Shown piece by piece: positions 8,674-20,121 of a DNA stretch of 64,000 bases. The notes beneath the pieces were generated by a model. It was not told the origin of the DNA and searched no databases. It saw only the letters and a program-made list of their open reading frames with translations. Positions within the stretch are counted from its first letter, which is position 1. Every line of letters begins with the position of its first letter. The stretch comes from Bacteroidetes bacterium 37-13 (lineage in GTDB: Bacteria; Bacteroidota; Bacteroidia; Chitinophagales; LD1). Made by a program: the position numbers and the translations under genes. Location of the stretch: contig MKTC01000031.1 in the NCBI GenBank assembly GCA_001897535.1, forward strand, positions 202,428 through 266,427, read 5' to 3'.

Positions 8674-10230
8674 TTATTGCTCTATTTTCTCAATTCTTTT
8701 TTGAAGTGAAATTCCTTCATTGGTGTAATTGAAAACTATTACTTTAGCAGAGCGGTGTTTTGCTAATTTCTCTTCTAATACTTTAGTGTTGGGAGCCCAT
8801 TCCATATTGCGTTGTGCATACCAAATTTCTTGTGGTTCCGGTTCTTTCCCTAAAACAAAAATAACCTCATCGGCTTTTGCATTTTGTGCTATAAATTTTC
8901 CTGCTTCCATTGCTGCCGCATAAGAATAACCAAACACAGAAGTTTTTCCAGGTCTGTTGATGAAATAAAATTGTGCCACACATGCAAGTAGAAATACAAA
9001 TATAATTCGGTTAAGTTGAGCGATATTGTAAACGCCAGATTTTTTTAGCTTGTCGTATAAAATTCCTAATAAAACACTAAAGAAAAGTGAAGCATACAGA
9101 ACTGTAAAATCGTGTACACTATAATTTAAAAGAGTAAGGTGTAAAAGCAAAATCGGCAATACAGATAACCAAATAAAGCGGTAGCCGTTTTCACTAAACA
9201 TTATTTTTAGTTTTGTTTTAGTAAAAGCAATCCAAACAAAACCAAGCAGTAAAATATATACTGCTAAATAATTTACAACGTAATTTACCAATACAGTTTT
9301 TACAAGTAAAAGATACGAAAACAAGAATGAAAATAAGCCATGTGAAGTATCGCTTAAGCTGCCGCGCACCAAAATTCGCGCAAGCATTTCGGAGAAGTAC
9401 GACTCTGCTCCGTTTATTTGTGAGTATTGATAGGTAATGGTGCGAAGTGCAAACAAGGTAATAATTACGGTAGTGGCTATTAGCACTCTAAAGCCCTTTA
9501 TTTTACTTACATGCAGCAAGCTATACACAAATACGCCAAAGGCAAAAAACACACCAAGCCAACTGGTGTAAATCATTAAAAACAGTATGAGCGAGAAAAA
9601 GAAAATGTATTTAAATGTGTAAAATTTTTGGCGAATAATCATCTTTAGCGCTATGTAAACACCAATAACAAAAAGTGTGTGAACTGCCATGTCGCTCATA
9701 TACACATTGCCTTGAAACCAAAGTGTAGGCGGCAGAAAAAGATAAATTGTGAATGCAATAACAGATGCTAAATGCGGATAACTTCTGGCTCGGTTAAAGC
9801 TGAGTAAACACACGATAAAGTAAACAAATAACCCACTTAAAAAGTGCAAGCCAATATTGAATAGCTGTAATGGTAATACATCGGGTTTTATATGTAAAAA
9901 TTCAAATAGAAAGAATGGAAAATAATATGCAAATGGCGGGTGCGAAACATAATAATAGTTGCCTTCTGCATCTATCATTTTACCTGAAGTGTTTGCTTTG
10001 TTGTTAATGAACTTATCGGTGGGTTTAGCAAAGTTCATGGCAGGATTAAACCCGAATTTTTCGATGCCGCTATCGCTCCAAATTTTAATTATTCTAAGCG
10101 ATACCGCAGTACGAAATTCGTGATGCTTAGAAAGTGGCCTGTTTAATAGTGGCAATTGAACAAGCACACTAATTGCAAAAATAGCTAAGAGTAAAGGAAA
10201 TGTTCGTGTAGCAAAAATCATGCGCTGCAA
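8674..10230 (-). CDS. GT-C type membrane glycosyltransferase-like protein
   Basis: The product has 518 residues and is very hydrophobic with about ten or more membrane segments. Between the first segments is a large loop with KHHEFR (35-40) and SHPPFAYYF (96-104). The HPP motif and early acidic residue are typical of the GT39/ArnT-like GT-C fold, which uses polyprenyl-phosphate sugars on the periplasmic side. The last 90 residues form a soluble domain. No specific substrate can be named. It is probably monocistronic, with its stop immediately adjoining the convergent SDR gene. Confidence 0.65.
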   Translation of the reverse strand: MQRMIFATRTFPLLLAIFAISVLVQLPLLNRPLSKHHEFRTAVSLRIIKIWSDSGIEKFGFNPAMNFAKPTDKFINNKANTSGKMIDAEGNYYYVSHPPFAYYFPFFLFEFLHIKPDVLPLQLFNIGLHFLSGLFVYFIVCLLSFNRARSYPHLASVIAFTIYLFLPPTLWFQGNVYMSDMAVHTLFVIGVYIALKMIIRQKFYTFKYIFFFSLILFLMIYTSWLGVFFAFGVFVYSLLHVSKIKGFRVLIATTVIITLFALRTITYQYSQINGAESYFSEMLARILVRGSLSDTSHGLFSFLFSYLLLVKTVLVNYVVNYLAVYILLLGFVWIAFTKTKLKIMFSENGYRFIWLSVLPILLLHLTLLNYSVHDFTVLYASLFFSVLLGILYDKLKKSGVYNIAQLNRIIFVFLLACVAQFYFINRPGKTSVFGYSYAAAMEAGKFIAQNAKADEVIFVLGKEPEPQEIWYAQRNMEWAPNTKVLEEKLAKHRSAKVIVFNYTNEGISLQKRIEKIEQ

Positions 10231-10297
10231 AGTAGCAAAGAAAAAACTTTCAAACGATAGTTTTCAATTAAACGTGCAGTGGCAGTTATACAAAGAG

Positions 10298-10951
10298 CTA
10301 TTGTAATTGGAAAGGCACACTGTAATAAATAGCAAAATAGTGTGTAACAGAGCCTCCCAGCACAAATACATGCCATATTGCATGTTGATAGGTTAAACTG
10401 TGCCACACATAAAAAATAATACCGAGCGTGTAGCTTAAACCGCCAATAATTAAAAGCGTAAGAATATCAGACGGAATAACTTTTGCGAGCGGTCCCACAA
10501 TAAATACAGCAATCCAGCCCATGCCGAGATAAAGTAAAATAGAGAATATCTCATAGCGTCCGGTGAAAAATAGTTTCATTATTACACCGAGTGCGGCAAT
10601 TATCCAAAGTGCAGTTAAAAATTTTGTAGCGGTAGCATCATCAGCATATTTTTGAAGAATTGGGGTGTAGCTTCCCGCTATCATAAAAAATATACTCACG
10701 TGATCCCAAATGCGCAATTTAAATTTAGTACCCGGATTTTGAACAACATGATAAAGTGTGGAAGAAAGATAAATCATCAACATGCCAAAACTAAATACAC
10801 TCACGCTCCAAACTGTTCCAGTGCTACCTTTCTCTAAAGCAAAACCAATTAAAAATGGAATGGCAATGAGCGAAAAAATAAAGCCCGCACCATGTGTGAT
10901 GGCATTCGCAACTTCTTCCTTTAAGGTTTGAATTCTATCGTTGGTATTCAT
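10298..10951 (-). CDS. TrhA/hemolysin III-type (PAQR) membrane protein
   Basis: The product has 217 residues from MNTNDRI at 10951; an upstream in-frame ATG at 10960 would add three residues. Seven hydrophobic segments are visible. The PAQR-like residues are present: NAITHGAGF near the start, SSTLYH around residue 64 and the paired histidines of HAIWH and THYFA at the end. Bacterial members affect membrane energy and lipid homeostasis, and some were first named hemolysin III. The mechanism is not settled, and zinc-dependent hydrolase activity is proposed for the superfamily. Confidence 0.88.
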   Translation of the reverse strand: MNTNDRIQTLKEEVANAITHGAGFIFSLIAIPFLIGFALEKGSTGTVWSVSVFSFGMLMIYLSSTLYHVVQNPGTKFKLRIWDHVSIFFMIAGSYTPILQKYADDATATKFLTALWIIAALGVIMKLFFTGRYEIFSILLYLGMGWIAVFIVGPLAKVIPSDILTLLIIGGLSYTLGIIFYVWHSLTYQHAIWHVFVLGGSVTHYFAIYYSVPFQLQ

Positions 10952-11042
10952 TGCACACAATATTTATTTTATACGAAGTTTTAAAATTGATGTTGCTCTT
11001 TCATGCATTAATTATCGCAATTGTTTTGGTATTTTTCAAATT

Positions 11043-12656
11043 CTATATACGATTGCTTTTATGCGGTGGAATTCCCCAGCTGTGCATATCGGCATTGGCA
11101 AAATCTAATTTGTATTTTGCCGGTATGTTTCCGTGTAGCATAGAGCCAATTTCTATAGAAGGAAATATTTCTTCATAAGTAAGCATTTCGTTTAGGGAAA
11201 TACGCCTATAAATATGCGAGCGCGTAATGTTTTTCATTTCGTCTAAACCGGCAGCTCCTAATAGCTCAACAAAACTATTTACAGTAGCTTGTTGGTACTT
11301 GGCAAGGCGCACTTTTTTATCTTCAACCACTAAACCAACAGTTAGTTTTGGGTCTTGCGTAGCAATGCCCGTTGGGCAGCGGTTGGTGTTGCAAAGTAAA
11401 GCTTGAATACAGCCAATTGCCATCATCATGGCGCGGGCGGAGTTGCACATATCTGCACCTAAAGCGATGGCGCGCGCTATATGAAACCCTGTAGTTATTT
11501 TACCCGAAGCTATAATTTTTATATGCTTGCGAATATCTAATCCATTTAAGATGTTATGAACAAAATCTAAGCCGTCAATCATTGGTGCGCCTACATAATT
11601 TGAAAATTCTTGAGGTGCCGCACCTGTGCCGCCTTCGCCACCATCAACTGTAATAAAATCGGGATAAATATCCAATTCTATCATTGCCTGGCATATTGAT
11701 ATAAATTCGTTTTTATGGCCAATGCAAAGTTTAAAACCAACTGGTTTGCCTCCCGATAAATCACGAAGCTTTTGAATAAACTGAACCATTTCTAATGGCG
11801 TATTAAAAGCAGAATGGAACGGTGGTGAAGCAACTTTTGTATGTGGTTTTATATGTCTAATCTTCGCAATTTCTTCCGTGTTTTTTGAAGCAGGTAAAAT
11901 ACCGCCATGCCCGGGTTTTGCGCCTTGCGAAATTTTCAACTCAATCATTTTTACATTAGGAAGCGTTGCTTTTTCAGCAAATAAATTGGGGCTAAAATTT
12001 CCGTGTTCATCGCGGCAACCAAAGTAGCCTGTTCCAATTTGCCATATTAAATCGCCACCGTGTTTTAAATGAAAAGTACTTATGCCACCTTCTCCCGTAT
12101 TGTGTGCAAAGCCTCCAATTTGTGCTCCTGCATTCATAGCTTCTACGGCATTAGAACTTAGAGAGCCATAGCTCATAGCCGAAATATTTAAAATGCTTGC
12201 AGAATAAGGCTGTTTACAATCTTTATTTCCTACTAAAACTCTTGGGTCGTGATCTAATGTATCAAAGGCTTTGGGTGCCATAGAATGGCATATCCATTCA
12301 TAGCCTTCGGCATAAACATCAAACTGTGTTCCAAATGGAATTGTTTCTAATTCATTTTTTGCACGTTGGTAAATGGTAGATCTATCTACACGGTGAATGG
12401 GTCTTCCATCAATATCCGATTCAATAAAATATTGGTACATTTTAGGGCGCAAATCTTCCAGCACATAGCGCAGCCTTCCTGTGAGTGGATAAATTCTTCT
12501 AATAGCATGTTTGGTTTGAAACATGTCTATGTAACCCATTATCGTGAGTATAAAAATGAGTACAAATACTACATACCAGTTGTGGCTTAAATAAATTGAA
12601 AGAAGTAATGATATGGCTAATGAAATGGTAGTTACAACTATAAATTGTTTACGCAT
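11043..12656 (-). CDS. FMN-binding glutamate-synthase-like protein, membrane-anchored
   Basis: The product has 537 residues. Residues 5-50 form two membrane helices, followed by a domain like the FMN-binding synthase part of GltB. Visible marks are NTGEGG, the substrate-loop TVDGGEGGTGAAP and a cysteine-containing LCNTNRCPTGIATQ segment (about residues 415-430) that corresponds to the GltB iron-sulfur region. It lacks the amidotransferase domain, so it is not a full glutamate synthase. The natural reaction of these stand-alone proteins is uncertain. It stands alone, with a 280-base gap to the divergent T9SS protein gene. Confidence 0.85.
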   Translation of the reverse strand: MRKQFIVVTTISLAISLLLSIYLSHNWYVVFVLIFILTIMGYIDMFQTKHAIRRIYPLTGRLRYVLEDLRPKMYQYFIESDIDGRPIHRVDRSTIYQRAKNELETIPFGTQFDVYAEGYEWICHSMAPKAFDTLDHDPRVLVGNKDCKQPYSASILNISAMSYGSLSSNAVEAMNAGAQIGGFAHNTGEGGISTFHLKHGGDLIWQIGTGYFGCRDEHGNFSPNLFAEKATLPNVKMIELKISQGAKPGHGGILPASKNTEEIAKIRHIKPHTKVASPPFHSAFNTPLEMVQFIQKLRDLSGGKPVGFKLCIGHKNEFISICQAMIELDIYPDFITVDGGEGGTGAAPQEFSNYVGAPMIDGLDFVHNILNGLDIRKHIKIIASGKITTGFHIARAIALGADMCNSARAMMMAIGCIQALLCNTNRCPTGIATQDPKLTVGLVVEDKKVRLAKYQQATVNSFVELLGAAGLDEMKNITRSHIYRRISLNEMLTYEEIFPSIEIGSMLHGNIPAKYKLDFANADMHSWGIPPHKSNRI

Positions 12657-12771
12657 AAAACAGTTTTTTTAATATACAATTTTTGCGGGCATTAAAGCAA
12701 TTTTTGGGTGTGTGGCTGTTATTGCCATTTGTAAACAGCAGTTCTTCAACTCAAAAAAATCTTTATTATTT

Positions 12772-12803
12772 TAATAGCATATTATACTATTTGTATGCTA
12801 TTA
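12772..12803 (+). promoter_or_regulatory. Perfect 9-bp inverted repeat in the divergent intergenic region
   Basis: TAATAGCAT (12772-12780) and ATGCTATTA (12795-12803) are exact inverted copies around a 14-base AT-rich spacer. The right arm overlaps TAGTTTTG (12802-12809), a match to the Bacteroidota -7 element. A second such match, TAATTTTG, lies at 12876-12883. It could be an operator for the T9SS gene at 12937 or for the FMN protein gene on the other strand. Confidence 0.35.
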
Positions 12804-12936
12804 GTTTTGTCCGTAGGCAAATGTAAATATTACTTTTCAATACAGCTACATACTGCTAAGCGATTAACCAACTTTTAATTTTGGGGTAATAGATTTTTAA
12901 TCTTCTAATTATGCTGAAAGCAATTACTTTAGGCGA

Positions 12937-13722
12937 ATGAAATTTTTTATTGCTACAATCTTTTTAGCCGCATTTTTTACACAAACATTTTCACAACAAT
13001 ATCCTTTCAAAGAAAGTTTTGAAGGTACATTAAATGGGCAGTTACCTGCCGGTTGGGTAGGCGATATTTCAGTTCAAGGTTATCACGGTGTGGGAGATGG
13101 CAAAGGCTTGGCGGCATCGCTTAGCAGTACTGATATGATGGATTCTGTAATTACACCTCTTATTGGTCCGGTGAATGGCTCAACTTCTTTACTTTTTTTC
13201 TACCGTTGGGTAGCAGAATTTATTTATCCTTCTGATCCTCGAATGCCTAATAGCAAAGACAAATTGGAAATTTTTGCTTCTACTGATAGTACTAATTTTT
13301 CACTTGTTTACACTATTGATTCAAGCAATCACCAGCCTTCGTTACTGTTTAAAAAAGTAGAAGTTCCATTAGGAAGTTTTGTGGGCAATAGTGTGTGGCT
13401 GAAGTTTAAATGCACTTGGGGTGGAGGCAAGTATTTTCAAGATATTGATTCGGTGAAAGTGCAAACAATGGCAACGGCAATAAATGAAGTTGAAACTGCA
13501 GAAAGCAATATTGAATTGTTTCCAAATCCTGCAAGTAAAAATATGGTGGTGAAGTTTAGCAATTGTGCTTCAAAAGATATTTCAGTTTATAGCCTAAGCG
13601 GAAAGCAAGTATTGCAGCAAAAACTCTCTTGCGATGAAAGTATTGATGTTTCTACTTTAGAAAACGGAATGTATTTTTTGCAGGTAGAAGGTAATGCTAA
13701 GAAGTTTGTAGTGCTGAGGTAA
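12937..13722 (+). CDS. T9SS-secreted protein with choice-of-anchor J-like domain
   Basis: The product has 261 residues with a signal peptide ending FSQ at about 19. The middle part opens with PFKESFEG and PAGWVGD, the usual entry of choice-of-anchor J/cleaved-adhesin beta-sandwich modules. The last 75 residues are a T9SS type A sorting domain with LFPNPAS, then ISVYSLSGK and the terminal KKFVVLR. The protein should be exported through the T9SS and attached or released at the surface. No enzymatic motif is seen. Confidence 0.88.
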   Translation: MKFFIATIFLAAFFTQTFSQQYPFKESFEGTLNGQLPAGWVGDISVQGYHGVGDGKGLAASLSSTDMMDSVITPLIGPVNGSTSLLFFYRWVAEFIYPSDPRMPNSKDKLEIFASTDSTNFSLVYTIDSSNHQPSLLFKKVEVPLGSFVGNSVWLKFKCTWGGGKYFQDIDSVKVQTMATAINEVETAESNIELFPNPASKNMVVKFSNCASKDISVYSLSGKQVLQQKLSCDESIDVSTLENGMYFLQVEGNAKKFVVLR

Positions 13723-13731
13723 GTAAAAATT

Positions 13732-13929
13732 CTACCGAATAAAATCTTTTACAGCGCGATAAATAGCAATAATTACAAAAACAAAAGCTCCTGTGGCTTT
13801 TCCGTAAGGCGCAATATTCCAGCGTTGCTCTGCAAGATAGCCCAAGCCAACGCCTAAAGCGATGGTAGCTGCCATTTCAAAAGCCATGGTAGAATATTTT
13901 AAATAACTGTTGATTGGTTTCTTATCCAC
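13732..13929 (-). CDS. AtpZ/AtpI-like small membrane protein
   Basis: The product has 65 residues with two membrane helices and the glycine-rich GVGLGYLAEQRW turn, as in the AtpZ/AtpI family encoded near F0F1 ATP synthase genes and thought to help c-ring assembly or ion supply. It lies 44 bases downstream of gyrB on the same strand. No ATP synthase gene is visible nearby, so if it serves the synthase the rest is outside the window. Confidence 0.7.
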   Translation of the reverse strand: MDKKPINSYLKYSTMAFEMAATIALGVGLGYLAEQRWNIAPYGKATGAFVFVIIAIYRAVKDFIR

Positions 13930-13973
13930 GCTCTAAAAGTAGCATAGATTTTTCAGGTATAAAAACCTAAAAA

Positions 13974-16317
<2,344 letters not shown>

Positions 16318-19300
16318 ATGAAACAACTCTTCGCAGCAACAGTGGCATTACTATTATCCAGTGCCGCTTTTTCACAACAACAACAACCTTGGGCAAACAA
16401 CGGAAAATTAGATGCCTTTGAAGAATTTACCACCAAATATACATTGCCAATGCAATTGCCTGATGGTATTAGGCTTTATACTGACATGTATTTGCCGCGT
16501 TTGCGTGACTCTTTGGTGCAGCCGTTTGATGTAGAAACAACAGTTCCATTCTTAGGATTGGTAAAAGCGAAAGGAATGCCAACCTTTATTGAAAAAGGAG
16601 AGCAGATAATTTTTTATGATAGCATAAATGGGCAGCCGAATCCAAACCCATATCAACTACCAACAATTTTTACCAGAACACCTTATGATAAAGGTGAACC
16701 GGAAAAAACTGATGAAGTAGGCGCTATTCTTGCAATTTTAGGATACAACTATTGCTTACAAGATATGCGCGGTCGCTACCAAAGCGAAGGTGTTTATTTT
16801 CCAATGTATTCTGATAGCTGGAATAAAAATGCTTATCACCCAAATTGGGCACACGTTTTAGATTATACTCCTTTAACCGACCCAAAAAACAGTAATAAGC
16901 ACGAAGATGGTTATGAGAGTATAAAAATTATAGCCAAAATGGATTCTGCGTACTTTGCCGACTTGGGTTTCCCTGAATTAGCAAAGCAACTATATGATGG
17001 TTATCCACACACCAACACAAAAGTAAACAACGGAAGTATTGGTATGTTTGGAGCTTCGGCTTTAGGTAACACACAATTGCAATTGGCACTTGCGCATAGA
17101 ATTACAGACTCTATTCCCGAATTAAAATGTTTAATGCCAATAGTTGCTACTACAGAACACTATGTTTCTACAGGTTACAACAATGGTGTTTTTAGAGATA
17201 GAATTGTTACAGGTTGGTTGAAAGGTCAAATATTTACAGGAACTGATGATGATGCTATTCCTACAGATTTAGACCGCCAAAACAATATTCACTCATCAGT
17301 AGATTACGATTTGCCTAAGCAATTTGAAATTAACGGAGTAGTGCGTCAATACAATCAAAATAAATTTGATGCTGCTACTTTGTGTATTGACCACTTTGCG
17401 GCTAAACGTTACCAGAAATATCCAACCAACGATTTAGATTTTGCAGGTTTTTACCCTGCAAGCGTTGGTAGAGGAGATATGGATGCAAGCGCTGCTCCGG
17501 TTGATGAGTTTGGTGAATCGGTTCAAAAACTTGGAAATGGTGTGGAAATACCTCGACCGGGACTTACGCATAGCAGATATAGCAACTTGCGTACTGCAGT
17601 TTTACACATTACAGGTTGGTGGGATATTTTTACTGAAGGACAAATAAACACAAGAAATTATGCTGCTAAAGCTTTAAAAGAAGCAGGATTAGAGGACTTG
17701 AGAAAAATGCAGAAAATAATTATCGGACCATGGGCGCACCAAACTGTAGCCAGTCGCTCTTCGGGCGATAGAAGAATTGATCCTGTTACAGGAAGAGATT
17801 CGCGCTATCCGATGAACGTAACTGACATTACTAAATTTGATTTGGCAGATGTTAGCTTAACTGAAGTTCCAATAGATCAAATTGTTCAATCTGATATTAT
17901 TACATGGTTTAGATACAACCTAAACTATAATGGAAACGATACTTTGGGAGAACCTAAATTTATTATTAGAGCAGGAAAACGTTGGCAGAAATTAGATTCA
18001 CTTTATATCTTTGGCAAATGGGATACTATTCGCGAAGTGAGAATTCCTGCAAACGATGTGGTTATTCCTTTCCAAACCATGCTTAACTTCTTAGCAGGTA
18101 GCGATAGTTTGAGCAATGTACAAGTTCAAGTTAAAACAGAGCAAGGAGTTTTTAACTTACCAATACCTTCAATTAAACCATCTGGCGCAACTTTGCCGGC
18201 ATTAGCTAATAATAAAGTGCAAAAGATTCCAAAAGTAAATTTCTTAGATAGCATTCCTGCATTTAGGCTTTATATTCCGGGGCCGGATTATGCTGCCGAT
18301 GTAGAAAAAGGAATAAACAATAATGATGTAGGAAACTATTGGGTTGGTTTAGATGAGTTTCCTCCAACCACAGGTGTAGAATGGAAGAAAATGTACTTAC
18401 ACCAAAATGGCGCTTTCGATAATGTAGCTCCAACTACAAACGAAGGGTTTAGAACTTATGTACACGATCCGGACGATCCTATTTTAACTTGCGGTGGAAA
18501 TAATATGATTGTGCGTTCACCTGACGGCACAAGAACATCTCAAAGCCAAATGGATGCTGCTTCTCCTGAAAATGCAGCATATACTATGAATCGTGAAGGT
18601 GTAATTTCTTTTGCAACAGAAGCTCTTACCGACTCCTTTTCAATTTTAGGATTTCCTGTTTGTACACTTTATGCAAAAACAAACCCGGGAGGTGTTTTAG
18701 ATGGGCCAACAGATACCGATTGGTTTGTTCGTTTGTTTGATGAATATCCTGATGGCAGAGTAATGTTTGTACAAGAAGGTTGTGTGAATGCTCGTGCGAG
18801 AGATTGGGCGCGTTCATTAGTTGATTCTATGACTGTAAATCCTGCTGAACCTTCTTACTATAATGGAATTGAAGATCCGGGCGATAGATATATTCCTTAT
18901 ACAAACATCAATATTGGTGAAGTGTATGAATATGTATTTAAGTTTCAACCAATAGGATATTCATTTGGTCGTGGACATAAATTGAGAGTACTAATTAGTA
19001 GTTCTAATTATACACGCTATCAAGTAAATCCAAATCTACCTTTAGAAGAAGGAGATTTTTTCCGTAGAAAACCAGGCGATGGATTAACTTACCGTTTTGA
19101 AGGTGTAGATATGCCTGCAAGGGTTGCCGTTCAACGTATTGCTTTTTCTCCGGAAAATGCTTCAAGCATTGTTTTTCCGGTTTGGAATCCTAAAAACTAT
19201 GTTGGAGTTGAAGAGGTTGCAAATAAAATTTCACCTTTCGATGTGAAATTATTTCCTAATCCTGCATCGGACTTTGTGCAGTTATTTGTAAATAAATTTG

Positions 19301-19473
19301 GCTCATACCAAGTGCAAATTACCGATGTTTCCGGAAGAACAATTTCAACAAATGAGTTTAATGATAATACCATTGTAGAATTAAGTAACTATTCTTCAGG
19401 AATTTATTTTGCTAAAATTTCTGATGCAAAAAATCCTGCTAATTCAGTAGTGAAGAAGTTTACTGTTAGATAA
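16318..19473 (+). CDS. T9SS-exported CocE/NonD-type (X-Pro dipeptidase-like) hydrolase
   Basis: The product has 1051 residues. A signal peptide ends FSQ near residue 20. The S15 alpha/beta-hydrolase domain shows DGIRLYTDMYLP, RTPYDKG and LQDMRGRYQSEG. The nucleophile is S247 in GASALG, equivalent to the GxSYLG of CocE. D436 (GWWDIF) and H474 (GPWAHQT) complete the expected triad. A C-terminal beta domain follows (DTDWFVRLFDEYPDG). The final 80 residues are a T9SS type A sorting domain (LFPNPASD ... KKFTVR). It probably hydrolyses ester or amide bonds outside the cell. At over 1000 residues it is longer than typical family members because of inserts and the sorting tail. Confidence 0.9.
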   Translation: MKQLFAATVALLLSSAAFSQQQQPWANNGKLDAFEEFTTKYTLPMQLPDGIRLYTDMYLPRLRDSLVQPFDVETTVPFLGLVKAKGMPTFIEKGEQIIFYDSINGQPNPNPYQLPTIFTRTPYDKGEPEKTDEVGAILAILGYNYCLQDMRGRYQSEGVYFPMYSDSWNKNAYHPNWAHVLDYTPLTDPKNSNKHEDGYESIKIIAKMDSAYFADLGFPELAKQLYDGYPHTNTKVNNGSIGMFGASALGNTQLQLALAHRITDSIPELKCLMPIVATTEHYVSTGYNNGVFRDRIVTGWLKGQIFTGTDDDAIPTDLDRQNNIHSSVDYDLPKQFEINGVVRQYNQNKFDAATLCIDHFAAKRYQKYPTNDLDFAGFYPASVGRGDMDASAAPVDEFGESVQKLGNGVEIPRPGLTHSRYSNLRTAVLHITGWWDIFTEGQINTRNYAAKALKEAGLEDLRKMQKIIIGPWAHQTVASRSSGDRRIDPVTGRDSRYPMNVTDITKFDLADVSLTEVPIDQIVQSDIITWFRYNLNYNGNDTLGEPKFIIRAGKRWQKLDSLYIFGKWDTIREVRIPANDVVIPFQTMLNFLAGSDSLSNVQVQVKTEQGVFNLPIPSIKPSGATLPALANNKVQKIPKVNFLDSIPAFRLYIPGPDYAADVEKGINNNDVGNYWVGLDEFPPTTGVEWKKMYLHQNGAFDNVAPTTNEGFRTYVHDPDDPILTCGGNNMIVRSPDGTRTSQSQMDAASPENAAYTMNREGVISFATEALTDSFSILGFPVCTLYAKTNPGGVLDGPTDTDWFVRLFDEYPDGRVMFVQEGCVNARARDWARSLVDSMTVNPAEPSYYNGIEDPGDRYIPYTNINIGEVYEYVFKFQPIGYSFGRGHKLRVLISSSNYTRYQVNPNLPLEEGDFFRRKPGDGLTYRFEGVDMPARVAVQRIAFSPENASSIVFPVWNPKNYVGVEEVANKISPFDVKLFPNPASDFVQLFVNKFGSYQVQITDVSGRTISTNEFNDNTIVELSNYSSGIYFAKISDAKNPANSVVKKFTVR

Positions 19474-19497
19474 TTTCTAGTTTTAAAATAATATTCT

Positions 19498-19532
19498 AAA
19501 AGCTACCGCTTCAAAACGGTAGCTTTTTTTAT
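19498..19532 (+). terminator. Rho-independent terminator after the CocE-type gene
   Basis: AGCTACCG (19501-19508) pairs perfectly with CGGTAGCT (19517-19524). The stem is extended by A/T pairs and followed by a long T tract. Confidence 0.92.
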
Positions 19533-19536
19533 TTTT

Positions 19537-19571
19537 TTTGAATAGTACTTTAGCTTATTAGGCTAAGTTTG
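19537..19571 (+). promoter_or_regulatory. Predicted Bacteroidota promoter for the EGF-like lipoprotein gene
   Basis: TTTG (19537-19540), a 23-base spacer and TAAGTTTG (19564-19571) match the -33/-7 consensus. The ATG is at 19592. The promoter lies directly behind the preceding terminator. Confidence 0.55.
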
Positions 19572-19591
19572 TAAGCAAACAAAAATTATCC

Positions 19592-20110
19592 ATGAAACAG
19601 TTTTTTATCTTATTCTTTTTATTTGGAGCAATAGCTACAGGTATTTATTCTTGCAACAAAAAAAGCTGCGATAAAGTTTTCTGTGGAAGCAACCGCCAAT
19701 GTTTTGAAGGCGAATGTTATTGTGCAGATGGCTTAGAAGGCGACAGTTGTAACCAATACGCCAACAAAAAATATGCGCGCGACTATATAGTTTACGAAAC
19801 CCAATGCCAAGGTGGGCAAGGCTATCCGGGCGGTTCGCCATACCAAACTCATATTGATTCTTTTCCAAATTACAGATACCGTTTAAGACTTTCTAATTTT
19901 CTAAATATGGGCATTGAAGTTACGGCTTATATTAGAACAGACAAAGCTAACCGAGGCAATTCAATAGAAATTCCACAACAAAATTTAGGAGGTATTCAGG
20001 TGTATGGAGTTGGAACTTATAGCCCGATGGATAGAAGAATTACCATGAATATTGAATATAGCGTTGGTAGTGTTGGCTATGCATGTACCCATGTTTTTTA
20101 TCCACAATAA
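19592..20110 (+). CDS. Lipoprotein with an EGF-like cysteine module, function unknown
   Basis: The product has 172 residues. The lipobox is GIYSC with C21 lipidated. Directly after it come six cysteines in about 30 residues (CDKVFCGSNRQCFEGECYC ... DSC) with the spacing of an EGF-like module. The remaining 115 residues look like a beta-rich domain with no known motif. It is likely an outer-membrane lipoprotein. The aldehyde dehydrogenase gene begins 11 bases after its stop, so the two may be co-transcribed, though a functional link is not evident. Confidence 0.7.
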   Translation: MKQFFILFFLFGAIATGIYSCNKKSCDKVFCGSNRQCFEGECYCADGLEGDSCNQYANKKYARDYIVYETQCQGGQGYPGGSPYQTHIDSFPNYRYRLRLSNFLNMGIEVTAYIRTDKANRGNSIEIPQQNLGGIQVYGVGTYSPMDRRITMNIEYSVGSVGYACTHVFYPQ

Positions 20111-20121
20111 ATTTTGATACA

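Noticed and set aside
10951-11178. 75-codon plus-strand frame
   Set aside because: It covers mainly the opposite strand of the FMN protein gene and has no similarity or start signal.
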